Made by a program: the position numbers and the translations under genes. A stretch of DNA of 64,000 nucleotides, from assembly GCF_029227915.1 (NCBI RefSeq), contig NC_079880.1, positions 4,280,001 to 4,344,000 of the forward strand, written 5' to 3'. The notes under the pieces are model-generated. The model did not search any database. It was given only the letters and a program-made list of their open reading frames with translations, and was not told where the DNA came from. This document shows positions 9,842-22,836 of the stretch, piece after piece; the stretch's first letter is position 1; every line of letters starts with the position of its first letter. The DNA is from Hydractinia symbiolongicarpus. Lineage: Eukaryota; Cnidaria; Hydrozoa; Anthoathecata; Hydractiniidae.

Positions 9842-12370
9842 ATTATTTTTTCATCACTAAAACGCATAAGACTTGTAGTTTTTAAAAATGTTTTCATTTT
9901 TGATGAGACGCTGATAAAAAGCAGTTTAATCGCCGGCAAACGAAAACCTGCGATTTCCCTAAATCCCGGACTCGGCCCGTATAGTCAAAAGTATACAAAG
10001 AAAGTACCCAGGGAGTAAACTCATTTCCAGAACGATTTTTTAAATTATTTTTTCACCACTAAAACGCATAAGACTTGTAGTTTTTAAAAATGTTTTCATT
10101 TTTGATGAGACGCTGAATAAAAGAAGTTTAATCGACGGCAAACGAAAACCCGCGATTTCCCGTAAATCCCGGGCTTCGCCCGTATAGTCAAAAGTATAAA
10201 AGAAAGTACCCAGGGAGTAAACTTATTTCCCGAACGATTTTTTAAATTATTTTTTCACCACTAAGACGCATGAGACTTGTAGTTTTTAAAAATGTTTTCA
10301 TTTTTGATGAGACGCTGAATAAAAGCAGTTTAATCGCCGGCAAACGAAAACCTGCGATTTCCCGTAAATCCCGGACTCGGCCCGTATAGTCAAAAGTATA
10401 CAAAGAAAGTACCCAGGGAGTAAACTCATTTCCAGAATGATTTTTTAAATTATGTTTTCACCACTAAAACGCATAAGACTTGTAGTTTTTAAAAATGTTT
10501 TCATTTTTGATGAGACGCTGAATAAAAGAAGTTTAATCGCCGGCAAAGGAAAACCCGCGATTTCCCGTAAATCCCGGGCTTGGCCCGTATAGTCAAAAGT
10601 ATACAAAGAAAGTACCTAGGGAGTAAACTCATTTCCCAAACGATTTTTTAAATTATTATTTCACCACTAAAACGCATGAGACTTGTAGTTTTTAAGAATG
10701 TTTTCATTTTTGATGAGACGCTGAATAAAAGCAGTTTAATCGCCGGCAAACGCAAACCCGCGATTTCCCATAAATCACGGGCTTGGCACGTATAGTCGAA
10801 TGTATACAAAGAAAGTACCCTGTGAGTAAACTCATTTTCAGAACGATTTTTTAAATTATTTTTTCATCACTAAAACGCATAAGACTTGTAGTTTTTAAAA
10901 ATGTTTTCATTTTTGATGAGACGCTGATAAAAAGCAGTTTAATCGCCGGCAAACGAAAACCTGCGATTTCCCTAAATCCCGGACTCGGCCCGTATAGTCA
11001 AAAGTATACAAAGAAAGTACCCAGGGAGTAAACTCATTTCCAGAACGATTTTTTAAATTATTTTTTCACCACTAAAACGCATAAGACTTGTAGTTTTTAA
11101 AAATGTTTTCATTTTTGATGAGACGCTGAATAAAAGAAGTTTAATCGACGGCAAACGAAAACCCGCGATTTCCCGTAAATCCCGGGCTTCGCCCGTATAG
11201 TCAAAAGTATACAAAGAAAGTACCCAGGGAGTAAACTCATTTCCCGAACGATTTTTTAAATTATTTTTTCACCACTAAAACGCATGAGACTTGTAGTTTT
11301 TAAAAATGTTTTCATTTTTGATGAGACGCTGAATAAAAGCAGTTTAATCGCCGGCAAACGAAAACCTGCGATTTCCCGTAAATCCCGGACTCGGCCCGTA
11401 TAGTCAAAAGTATACAAAGAAAGTACCCAGAGAGTAAACTCATTTCCAGAACGATTTTTTAAATTATATTTTCACCACTAAAACGCATAAGACTTGTAGT
11501 TTTTAAAAATGTTTCATTTTTGATGAGACGCTGAATAAAAGAAGTTTAATCGCCGGCAAAGGAAAACCCGCGATTTCCCGTAAATCCCGGGCTTGGCCCG
11601 TATAGTCAAAAGTATACAAAGAAAGTACCCAGGGAGTAAACTCATTTCCAGAACGATTTTTTAAATTATTTTTTCATCACTAAAACGCATAAGACTTGTA
11701 GTTTTTAAAAATGTTTTCATTTTTGATGAGACGCTGAATAAAAGAAGTTTAATCGCCGGCAAAGGAAAACCCGCGATTTCCCGTAAATCCCGGGCTTGGC
11801 CCGTATAGTCAAAATTATACAAAGAAAGTACCCAGGGAGTAAACTCATTTCCAGAACGATTTTTTAAATTATTTTCTCATCACTAAAACGCATAAGACTT
11901 GTAGTTTTTAAAAATGTTTTCATTTTTGATGAGACGCTGATAAAAAGCAGTTTAATCGCCGGCAAACGAAAACCTGCGATTTCCCTAAATCCCGGACTCG
12001 GCCCGTATAGTCAAAAGTATACAAAGAAAGTACCCAGGGAGTAAACTCATTTCCCGAACGATTTTTTAAATTATTTTTTCACCACTAAAACGCATGAGAC
12101 TTGTAGTTTTTAAAAATGTTTTCATTTTTGATGAGACGCTGAATAAAAGCAGTTTAATCGCCGGCAAACGAAAACCTGCGATTTCCCGTAAATCCCGGAC
12201 TCGGCCCGTATAGTCAAAAGTATACAAAGAAAGTACCCAGGGAGTAAACTCATTTCCAGAACGATTTTTTAAATTATGTTTTCACCACTAAAACGCATAA
12301 GACTTGTAGTTTTTAAAAATGTTTTCATTTTTGATGAGACGCTGAATAAAAGAAGTTTAATCGCCGGCAA
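9841..12370 (+). repeat. About 1013-bp pentamer higher-order repeat; third unit lacks a monomer
   Basis: tttttcatcactaaaacg recurs near 9847 and 10860, and cggcaaagga at 10541 and 11554, an offset of 1013 (five monomers). gctgataaaaagcag occurs near 9911, 10925 and 11937. After the third occurrence, the next monomer (cataagac with cgacggcaaacg) is missing and the array continues directly with the catgagac/gcag monomer. The third unit thus lost one monomer. Isolated small indels occur (gtataaaagaaag near 10195; atgtttcattt near 11510). Confidence 0.7.
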
Positions 12371-12449
12371 AGGAAAACCCGCGATTTCCCGTAAATCCCG
12401 GGCTTGGCCCGTATAGTCAAAAGTATACAAAGAAAGTACCCAGGGAGTA

Positions 12450-15400
12450 AACTCCTTTCCCGAACGATTTTTTAAATTACTTTTTCACCACTAAAACGCA
12501 TGAGACTTGTAGTTTTCAAAAATGTTTTCATTTTTGATGAGACGCTGAAAAAAAGCAGTTTAAACGCCGGCAAACGAAAACCTGCGATTTCCCTAAATCC
12601 CGAACTCGGCCCGTATAGTCAAAAGTATACAAAGAAAGTACCCAGGGAGTAAACTCATTTCCAGAACGATTTTTTAAATTATTTTTTCATCACTAAAACG
12701 CATAAGATTTGTAGTTTTTAAAAATGTTTTCATTTTTGATGAGACGCTGAATAAAAGAAGTTTAATCGCAGGCAAACGAAAACCCGAGATTTCTTGTAAA
12801 TCCCGGCTTGGCCCGTATAGTCAAAAATATACAAAGAAAGTACCCAGGGAGTAAACTCATTTCCCGAACGATTTTTTAAATTATTTTTTCACCACTAAAA
12901 CGCATGAGACTTGTAGTTTTCAAAAATGTTTTCATTTTTGATGAGACGCTGAATAAAAGAAGTTTAATCGCCGGCAAACGAAAACCGCGATTTCCCGTAA
13001 ATCCCGGGCTTGGCCCGTATAGTCAAAAGTATACAAAAATAGTACCCAGGGAGTAAACTCAATTCCCGAACGATTTTTTAAATCACTTTTTCACCACTAA
13101 AACGCATGAGACTTGTAGTTTTTAAAAATGTTTTCATTTTTGATGAGACGCTGAATAAAAGAAGTTTAATCGCCGGCAAACAAAAACCTACGATTTCCCG
13201 TAAATCCGGGGCTTGGCCCGTATATTCGAATATATACAAAGAAAGTACCCAGGGTGTAAACTCATTTCCCGAACGATTTTTTAAATTTTTTTTTCACCAC
13301 TAAAACGCATGAGACTTGTAGTTTTCAAAAATGTTTTCATTTTTGATGAGACGCTTAATGAAAGAGGTTTAATCGCCGGAAAACGAAAACCCGCGATTTC
13401 CCGTAAATCCCGGGCTTGGCCCGTATAGTCTAATGTATACAAATAAAGTACCCTGTGAGTAAACTCATTTCCAGAACGATTTTTTAAATTATTTTTTCAC
13501 CACTAAAACGCATAAGACTTGTAGTTTTTAAAAATGTTTTCATTTTTGATGAGACGCTGAATAAAAGAAGTTTAATCGCCGGCAAACGAAAACCCGCGAT
13601 TTCCCGTAAATCCCGGCTTGGACCGTATAGTGAAAAGTATACAAAGAAAGTACCCAGGGAGTAAACTCATTTCCCGAACGATTTTTTAAATTATTTTTTC
13701 ACCACTAAAACGCATGAGACTTGTAGTTTTCAAAAATGTTTTCATTTTTGATGAGACGCTGATTAAAAGAAGTTTAATCGCCGGCAAACGAAAACCCGCG
13801 ATTTCCCGTAAATCCCGGGCTTGGCCCGTATAATCAAAAGTATACAAAGAAAGTACCCAGGGAGTAAACTCATTTTCCGAACGATTTTTTAAATTACTTT
13901 TTCACCACTAAAACGCATGAGACTTGTAGTTTTTAAAAATGTTTTCATTTTTGATGAGACGCTGAATAAAAGAAGTTTAATCGCCGGCAAACGAAAACCT
14001 GCGATTTCCCGTAAATCCTGGACTCGGCCCGTATAGTCAAAAATATACAAAGAAAGTACCCAGGGAGTAAACTCATTTCCCAAACGATTTTTTAAATTAT
14101 TATTTCACCACTAAAACGCATGAGACTAGTAGTTTTCAAGAATGTTTTCATTTTTGATGAGACGCTGAATAAAAGCAGTTTAATCGCCGGCAAACGAAAA
14201 CCCGCGATTTCCCGTAAATCCCGGGCTTGGCACGTATAGTCGAATGTATACAAAGAAAGTACCCTGTGAGTAAACTCATTTCCAAAACGATTTTTTAAAA
14301 TATATTTTCACCACTAAAACGCATAAGACTTGTAGTTTTTAAAAATATTTTCATATTTGATGGGACGCTGAATAAAAGAAATTTAATCGCCGGCAAACGA
14401 AAACCCGCAATTTCCCGTAAATCCCGGGCTTGGCCCGTATAGTCAAAAGTATACAAAGAAAGTACCCAGGGAGTAAACTCATTTCCCGAACGATTTTTTA
14501 TATTATTTTTTTACCACTAAACGCATGAAACTTGTAGTTTTCAAAAATATTTTCATATTTGATGGGATGCTGAATAAAAGAAGTTTAATCGCCAACAAAC
14601 GAAAATCCGCGATTTCCCGTAAATCCCGGACTCGGCCCGTATAGTCAAAAGTATACAAAGAAAGTACCCAGGGAGTAAACTCATTTCCCGAACGATTTTT
14701 TAAATTATTTTTTCACCACTAAAACGCATGAGACTTGTAGTTTTCAAAAATGTTTTCATTTTTGATGAGACGCTTAATGAAAGAGGTTTAATCGCCGGCA
14801 AACGAAAACCCGCAATTTCCCGTAAATCCCGGGCTTGGCCCGTATAGTCGAATGTATACAAAGAAAGTACCCTGTGAGTAAACTCAATTCCAGAACGATT
14901 TTTCAAAATTATTTTTTCACCCCTAAAACGCATAAGACTTGTAGTTTTTAAAAATGTTTTCATTTTTGATGAGACGCTGAATAAAAGAAGTTTAATCGCT
15001 GGCAAACGAAAACCCGCGATTTCCCGTAAATCCCGGCTTGGCCCGTATAGTGAAAAGTATACAAAGAAAGTACCCAGGGAGTAAACTCATTTCCCGAACG
15101 ATTTTTCAAATTATTTTTTCACCACTAAAACGCATGAGACTTGTAGTTTTCAAAAATATTTTCATTTTTGATGAGACGCTGAAAAAAAGCAGTTTAATCG
15201 CCGGCAAACGAAAACTTGCGATTTCCCTAAATCCCGAACTCGGCCCGTATAGTCAAAAGTATACAAAGAAAGTACCCAGGGAGTAAACTCATTTCAAGAA
15301 CGATTTTTTAAATTATTTTTTCACCACTAAAACGCATAAGACTTGTAGTTTTTAAAAATGTTTTCATTTTTGATGAGACGCTGAATAAAAGAAGTTTAAT

Positions 15401-16600
15401 CGCAGGCAAACGAAAACCCGCGATTTCCCGTAAATCCCGGCTTGGCCCGTATAGTCAAAAGTATACAAAGAAAGTACCCAGGGAGTAAACTCATTTCCCG
15501 AACGATTTTTTAAATTATTTTTTCACCACTAAAACGCATGAGACTTGTGGTTTTCAAAAATGTTTTCATTTTTGATGAGACGCTGAATAAAAGAAGTTTA
15601 ATCGCCGGCAAACGAAAACCCGCGATTTCCCGTAAATCCCGGGCTGGGCCCGTATAGTCAAAAGTATACAAAGAAAGTACCCAGGGAGTAAACTCAATTC
15701 CCGAACGATTTTTTAAATCACTTTTTCACCACTAAAACGCATGAGACTTGTAGTTTTTAAGAATGTTTTCATTTTTGATGAGACGCTGAATAAAAGCAGT
15801 TTAATCGCCGGCAAACGAAATCCCGCGTTTTCCCGTAAATCTGGGGCTTGGCCCGTATAGTCGAATATATACAAAGAAAGTACCCAGGGTGTAAACTCAT
15901 TTCCCGAACGATTTTTTAAATTTTTTTTTCACCACTAAAACGCATGAGACTTGTAGTTTTCAAAAATGTTTTCATTTTTGATGAGACGCTGAATAAAGGA
16001 ACTTTAATCGTATAGTGAAAAGTATACAAAGAAAGTACCCAGGGAGTAAACTCATTTCCCGAACGATTTTTTAAATTATTTTTTCACCACTAAAACGCAT
16101 GAGACTTGTAGTTTTCAAAAATGTTTTCATTTTTGATGAGACGCTGAATAAAAGAAGTTTAATCGCCGGCAAACGAAAACCCGCGATTTCCCGTAAATCC
16201 CGGCTTGGCCCGTATAGTCAAAAGTATACAAAGAAAGTACCCTGGGAGTAAACTCATTTCCCAAACGATTTTTTATATTATTTTTTTACCACTAAACGCA
16301 TGAAACTTGTAGTTTTCAAAAATATTTTCATATTTGATGGGATGCTGAATAAAAGAAGTTTAATCGCCGGCAAACGAAAATCCGCGATTTCCCGTAAATC
16401 CCGGACTCGGCCCGTATAGTCAAAAGTATACAAAGAAAGTACCCAGGGAGTAAACTCATTTCCCGAACGATTTTTTAAATCACTTTTTCACCACTAAAAC
16501 GCATGAGACTTGTAGTTTTCAAAAATGTTTTCATTTTTGATGAGACGCTCAATGAAAGAGGTTTAATCGCCGGCAAACGAAAACCCGCGATTTCCCGTAA
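12450..16600 (+). repeat. Copy 1 of a roughly 4.1-kb segmental duplication
   Basis: This stretch matches 24,045-28,400. The offset is 11,607 (cccgagatttcttg near 12,783 and 24,390), then 11,608 after a one-base deletion here near 12,985 (gaaaaccgcg), then 11,811 after about 15,000, because one 203-bp monomer is missing from this copy. Shared markers are the rare caaaaacctacg monomer (13,106/24,714), tagtctaatg, gattaaaagaag, gagactagtag, ttttttaaaatatattttc (14,291/25,899) and the 155-bp monomer (15,891/27,702). The match ends where cgctcaatgaaag (16,547) continues into a different class. Confidence 0.85.
14700..14902 (+). repeat. Chimeric monomer left by loss of one repeat
   Basis: In the paralogous block two successive monomers with cttaatgaaagaggttt stand at 26,308 (with aatcccgcg and ccggggc) and 26,511 (with gaaaacccgcg and cccgggc). 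Here only one stands in their place. It follows the 26,308-type monomer on the left and continues as the 26,511-type. The offset to the paralogous block changes from 11,608 to 11,811 across it, as expected for loss of exactly one monomer in this copy. Confidence 0.75.
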
Positions 16601-17099
16601 ATCCCGGGCTTGGCCCGTATAGTCGAATGTATACAAAGAAAGTACCCTGTGAGTAAACTCATTTCCAGAACGATTTTTTAAATTATTTTTTCACCACTAA
16701 AACGCATAAGACTTGTAGTTTTTAAAAATGTTTTCATTTTTGATGAGACGCTGAATAAAAGAAGTTTAATCGCTGGCAAACGAAAACCCGCGATTTCCCG
16801 TAAATCCCGGCTTTGCCCGTATAGTGAAAAGTATACAAAGAAAGTACCCAGGGACTAAACTCATTTCCCGAACGATTTTTTAAATTATTTTTTCACCACT
16901 AAAACGCATGAGACTTGTAGTTTTCAAAAATGTTTTCATTTTTGATGAGACGCTGAAAAAATGCAGTTTAATCGCCGGCAAACGAAAACCTGCGATTTCC
17001 CTAAATCCCGAACTCGGCCCGTATAGTCAAAAGTATACAAAGAAAGTACCCAGGGAGTAAACTCATTTCAAGAACGATTTTTTAAATTATTTTTTCACC

Positions 17100-19175
17100 A
17101 CTAAAACGCATGAGACTTGTAGTTTTCAAAAATGTTTTCATTTTTGATGAGACGCTGAATAAAAGCAGTTTAATCGCCGGCAAACGAAAACCCGCGATTT
17201 CCCGTAAATCCCGGGCTTGGCACGTATAATCGAATGTATACAAAGAAAGTACCCTGTGAGTAAACTCATTTCCAAAACGATTTTTTAAAATATATTTTCA
17301 CCACTAAAACGCATAAGACTTGTAGTTTTTAAAAATATTTTCATATTTGATGGGACGCTGAATAAAAGAAATTTAATCGCCGGCAAACGAAAACCCGCAA
17401 TTTCCCGTAAATCCCGGGCTTGGCCCGTATAGTCAAAAGTATACAAAGAAAGTACCCAGGGAGTAAACTCATTTCCCGAACGATTTTTTATATTATTTTT
17501 TTACCACTAAACGCATGAAACTTGTAGTTTTCAAAAATATTTTCATATTTGATGGGATGCTGAATAAAAGAAGTTTAATCGCCAACAAACGAAAATCCGC
17601 GATTTCCCGTAAATCCCGGACTCGGCCCGTATAGTCAAAAGTATACAAAGAAAGTACCCAGGGAGTAAACTCATTTCCCGAACGATTTTTTAAATTATTT
17701 TTTCACCACTACAACGCATGAGACTTGTAGTTTTCAAAAATGTTTTCATTTTTGATGAGACGCTTAATGAAAGAGGTTTAATCGCCGGCAAACGAAATCC
17801 CGCGTTTTCCCGTAAATCCGGGGCTTGGCCCGTATAGTCGAATGTATACAAAGAAAGTACCCAGGGAGTAAACTCATTTCGCAAACGATTTTTTAAATTT
17901 TTTTTTCACCACTAAAACGCATGAGACTTGTAGTTTTCAAAAATGTTTTCATTTTTGATGAGACGCTGAAAAAAAGCAGTTTAATTGCCGGCAAACGAAA
18001 ACTTGCGATTTCCCTAAATCCCGAACTCGGCCCGTATAGTCAAAAGTATACAAAGAAAGTACCCAGGGAGTAAACTCATTTCAAGAACGATTTTTCAAAT
18101 TATTTTTTCACCACTAAAACGCATGAGACTTGTAGTTTTCAAAAATGTTTTCATTTTTGATGAGACGCTGAAAAAAAGCAGTTTAATCGCCGGCAAACGA
18201 AAACTTGCGATTTCCCTAAATCCCGAACTCGGCCCGTATAGTCAAAAGTATACAAAGAAAGTACCCAGGGTGTAAACTCATTTCCCGAACGATTTTTTAA
18301 ATTTTTTTTTCACCACTAAAACGCATGAGACTTGTAGTTTTCAAAAATGTTTTCATTTTTGATGAGACGCTGAATAAAAGCAGTTTAATCGCCGGCAAAC
18401 GAAAACCCGCGATTTCCCGTAAATCCCGGGCTTGGCACGTATAATCGAATGTATACAAAGAAAGTACCCTGTGAGTAAACTCATTTCCAAAACGATTTTT
18501 TAAAATATATTTTCACCACTAAAACGCATAAGACTTGTAGTTTTTAAAAATATTTTCATATTTGATGGGACGCTGAATAAAAGAAATTTAATCGCCGGCA
18601 AACGAAAACCCGCAATTTCCCGTAAATCCCGGGCTTGGCCCGTATAGTCAAAAGTATACAAAGAAAGTACCCAGGGAGTAAACTCATTTCCCGAACGATT
18701 TTTTATATTATTTTTTTACCACTAAACGCATGAAACTTGTAGTTTTCAAAAATATTTTCATATTTGATGGGATGCTGAATAAAAGAAGTTTAATCGCCAA
18801 CAAACGAAAATCCGCGATTTCCCGTAAATCCCGGACTCGGCCCGTATAGTCAAAAGTATACAAAGAAAGTACCCAGGGAGTAAACTCATTTCCCGAACGA
18901 TTTTTTAAATTATTTTTTCACCACTAAAACGCATGAGACTTGTAGTTTTCAAAAATGTTTTCATTTTTGATGAGACGCTTAATGAAAGAGGTTTAATCGC
19001 CGGCAAACGAAATCCCGCGTTTTCCCGTAAATCCGGGGCTTGGCCCGTATAGTCGAATGTATACAAAGAAAGTACCCAGGGAGTAAACTCATTTCGCAAA
19101 CGATTTTTTAAATTTTTTTTTCACCACTAAAACGCATGAGACTTGTAGTTTTCAAAAATGTTTTCATTTTTGATG
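17100..19175 (+). repeat. 1215-bp six-monomer tandem duplication
   Basis: ttttttaaaatatattttc is at 17,281 and 18,496, gcacgtataatcgaatg near 17,221 and 18,436, and the aatcccgcgttttcccg monomer at 17,690 and 18,905, all 1215 apart. Unit 1 is about 17,100-18,314. Unit 2 runs from about 18,315 and stops matching at 19,175, where ctgaaaaaaagcag gives way to cttaatgaaagag. The same five-monomer core also occurs at 14.16-14.9 kb and 25.77-26.5 kb, so four copies lie in the window. Confidence 0.8.
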
Positions 19176-21914
19176 AGACGCTTAATGAAAGAGGTTTAAT
19201 CGCCGGAAAACGAAAACCCGCGATTTCCCGTAAATCCCGGGCTTGGCCCGTATAGTCGAATGTATACAAAGAAAGTACCCTGTGAGTAAACTCATTTCCA
19301 GAACGATTTTTCAAAATTATTTTTTCACCACTAAAACGCATAAGACTTGTAGTTTTTAAAAATGTTTTCATTTTTGATGAGACGCTGAATAAAAGAAGTT
19401 TAATCGCTGGCAAACGAAAACCCGCGATTTCCCGTAAATCCCGGCTTGGCCCGTATAGTGAAAAGTATACAAAGAAAGTACCCAGGGAGTAAACTCATTT
19501 CCCGAACGATTTTTCAAATTATTTTTTCACCACTAAAACGCATGAGACTTGTAGTTTTCAAAAATGTTTTCATTTTTGATGAGACGCTGAAAAAAAGCAG
19601 TTTAATCGCCGGCAAACGAAAACTTGCGATTTCCCTAAATCCCGAACTCGGCCCGTATAGTCAAAAGTATACAAAGAAAGTACCCAGGGAGTAAACTCAT
19701 TTCAAGAACGATTTTTTAAATTATTTTTTCACCACTAAAACGCATAAGACTTGTAGTTTTTAAAAATGTTTTCATTTTTGATGAGACGCTGAATAAAAGA
19801 AGTTTAATCGCAGGCAAACGAAAACCCGCGATTTCCCGTAAATCCCGGCTTGGCCCGTATAGTCAAAAGTATACAAAGAAAGTACCCAGGGTGTAAACTC
19901 ATTTCCCGAACGATTTTTTAAATTTTTTTTTCACCACTAAAACGCATGAGACTTGTAGTTTTCAAAAATGTTTTCATTTTTGATGAGACGCTGAATAAAA
20001 GCAGTTTAATCGCCGGCAAACGAAATCCCGCGATTTCCCGTAAATCCCGGCTTGGCCCGTATAGTCAAAAGTATACAAAGAAAGTACCCTGGGAGTAAAC
20101 TCATTTCCCAAACGATTTTTTATATTATTTTTTTACCACTAAACGCATGAAACTTGTAGTTTTCAAAAATATTTTCATATTTGATGAAATGCTGAATAAA
20201 AGAAGTTTAATCGCCGGCAAACGAAAATCCGCGATTTCCCGTAAATCCCGGACTCGGCCCGTATAGTCAAAAGTATACAAAGAAAGTACCCAGGGAGTAA
20301 ACTCATTTCCCGAACGATTTTTTAAATCACTTTTTCACCACTAAAACGCATGAGACTTGCAGTTTTCAAAAATGTTTTCATTTTTGATGAGACGCTTAAT
20401 GAAAGAGGTTTAATCGCCGGCAAACGAAAACCCGCGATTTCCCGTAAATCCCGGGCTTGGCCCGTATAGTCGAATGTATACAAAGAAAGTACCCTGTGAG
20501 TAAACTCATTTCCAGAACGATTTTTTAAATTATTTTTTCACCACTAAAACGCATAAGACTTGTAGTTTTTTAAAATGTTTTCATTTTTGATGAGACGCTG
20601 AATAAAAGAAGTTTAATCGCTGGCAAACGAAAACCCGCGATTTCCCGTAAATCCCGGCTTTGCCCGTATAGTGAAAAGTATACAAAGAAAGTACCCAGGG
20701 AGTAAACTCATTTCCCGAACGATTTTTTAAATTATTTTTTCACCACTAAAACGCATGAGACTTGTAGTTTTCAAAAATGTTTTCATTTTTGATGAGACGC
20801 TGAAAAAAAGCAGTTTAATCGCCGGCAAACGAAAACCTGCGATTTCCCTAAATCCCGAACTCGGCCCGTATAGTCAAAAGTATACAAAGAAAGTACCCAG
20901 GGAGTAAACTCATTTCAAGAACGATTTTTTAAATTATTTTTTCACCACTAAAACGCATAAGACTTGTAGTTTTTTAAAATGTTTTCATTTTTGATGAGAC
21001 GCTGAATAAAAGAAGTTTAATCGCTGGCAAACGAAAACCCGCGATTTCCCGTAAATCCCGGCTTTGCCCGTATAGTGAAAAGTATACAAAGAAAGTACCC
21101 AGGGAGTAAACTCATTTCCCGAACGATTTTTTAAATTATTTTTTCACCACTAAAACGCATGAGACTTGTAGTTTTCAAAAATGTTTTCATTTTTGATGAG
21201 ACGCTGAATAAAAGAAGTTTAATCGCCGGCAAACGAAAACCCGCGATTTCCCGTAAATCCCGGCTTGGCCCGTATAGTGAAAAGTATACAAAGAAAGTAC
21301 CCAGGGAGTAAACTCATTTCCCGAACGATTTTTCAAATTATTTTTTCACCACTAAAACGCATGAGACTTGTAGTTTTCAAAAATGTTTTCATTTTTGATG
21401 AGACGCTGAAAAAATGCAGTTTAATCGCCGGCAAACGAAAACTTGCGATTTCCCTAAATCCCGAACTCGGCCCGTATAGTCAAAAGTATACAAAGAAAGT
21501 ACCCAGGGAGTAAACTCATTTCAAGAACGATTTTTTAAATTATTTTTTCACCACTAAAACGCATAAGACTTGTAGTTTTTAAAAATGTTTTCATTTTTGA
21601 TGAGACGCTGAATAAAAGAAGTTTAATCGCAGGCAAACGAAAACCCGCGATTTCCCGTAAATCCCGGCTTGGCCCGTATAGTCAAAAGTATACAAAGAAA
21701 GTACCCAGGGAGTAAACTCATTTCCCGAACGATTTTTTAAATTATTTTTTCACCACTAAAACGCATGAGACTTGTGGTTTTCAAAAATGTTTTCATTTTT
21801 GATGAGACGCTGAATAAAAGAAGTTTAATCGCCGGCAAACGAAAACCCGCGATTTCCCGTAAATCCCGGGCTGGGCCCGTATAGTCAAAAGTATACAAAG
21901 AAAGTACCCAGGGA

Positions 21915-22071
21915 GTAAACTCAATTCCCGAACGATTTTTTAAATCACTTTTTCACCACTAAAACGCTGAAAAAAAGAAGTTTAATCGCCGGCAAACAAA
22001 AACCTACGATTTCCCGTAAATCCGGGCCTTGGCCCGTATATTCGAATATATACAAAGAAAGTACCCAGGGT
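21915..22071 (+). repeat. 157-bp deleted monomer, copy 1
   Basis: cactaaaacgc runs straight into tgaaaaaaagaag. The 46 bases from atgagacttg through gatgagacgc are missing. ACGC stands at both ends of the lost segment in a normal monomer, so a four-base microhomology marks the deletion. It removes dyad 1 completely. The remainder (caaaaacctacg, ttcgaatatatac) matches the full-length monomer near 13,060-13,257, which looks like the parent type. Confidence 0.9.
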
Positions 22072-22679
22072 GTAAACTCATTTCCCGAACGATTTTTTAA
22101 ATTTTTTTTTCACCACTAAAACGCATGAGACTTGTAGTTTTCAAAAATGTTTTCATTTTTGATGAGACGCTTAATGAAAGAGGTTTAATCGCCGGAAAAC
22201 GAAAACCCGCGATTTCCCGTAAATCCCGGGCTTGGCCCGTATAGTCTAATGTATACAAAGAAAGTACCCTGTGAGTAAACTCATTTCCAGAACGATTTTT
22301 TAAATTATTTTTTCACCACTAAAACGCATAAGACTTGTAGTTTTTAAAAATGTTTTCATTTTTGATGAGACGCTGAATAAAAGAAGTTTAATCGCCGGCA
22401 AACGAAAACCCGCGATTTCCCGTAAATCCCGGCTTGGCCCGTATAGTCAAAAGTATACAAAGAAAGTACCCAGGGAGTAAACTCATTTCCCGAACGATTT
22501 TTTAAATTATTTTTTCACCACTAAAACGCATGAGACTTGTGGTTTTCAAAAATGTTTTCATTTTTGATGAGACGCTGAATAAAAGAAGTTTAATCGCCGG
22601 CAAACGAAAACCCGCGATTTCCCGTAAATCCCGGGCTGGGCCCGTATAGTCAAAAGTATACAAAGAAAGTACCCAGGGA

Positions 22680-22836
22680 GTAAACTCAATTCCCGAACGA
22701 TTTTTTAAATCACTTTTTCACCACTAAAACGCTGAAAAAAAGAAGTTTAATCGCCGGCAAACAAAAACCTACGATTTCCCGTAAATCCGGGGCTTGGCCC
22801 GTATATTCGAATATATACAAAGAAAGTACCCAGGGT
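22680..22836 (+). repeat. 157-bp deleted monomer, copy 2
   Basis: It has the same ACGC junction and the same caaaaacctacg background as the copy 765 bases upstream. The deletion therefore arose once and was duplicated with its neighbours rather than occurring twice. Confidence 0.9.

Larger units (their letters stand above)
2511..12450 (+). repeat. Left array block with dimer, trimer and pentamer higher-order repeats
   Basis: Two monomer kinds tend to alternate. One has tccagaacg, cataagac and tttttaaaaatg; the other has tcccgaacg, catgagac and ttttcaaaaatg or tttcaagaatg. Local markers are cgacggcaaacg (for example 4058, 4665, 7094, 8107, 10134, 11147), gctgataaaaagcag, and gaaaaaaagcagtttaaacg. 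The 155-bp and 157-bp short monomers and the cttaatgaaagaggttt class common further right are absent or rare here. The block therefore has a different homogenisation history from the DNA right of 12.45 kb. Confidence 0.65.
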
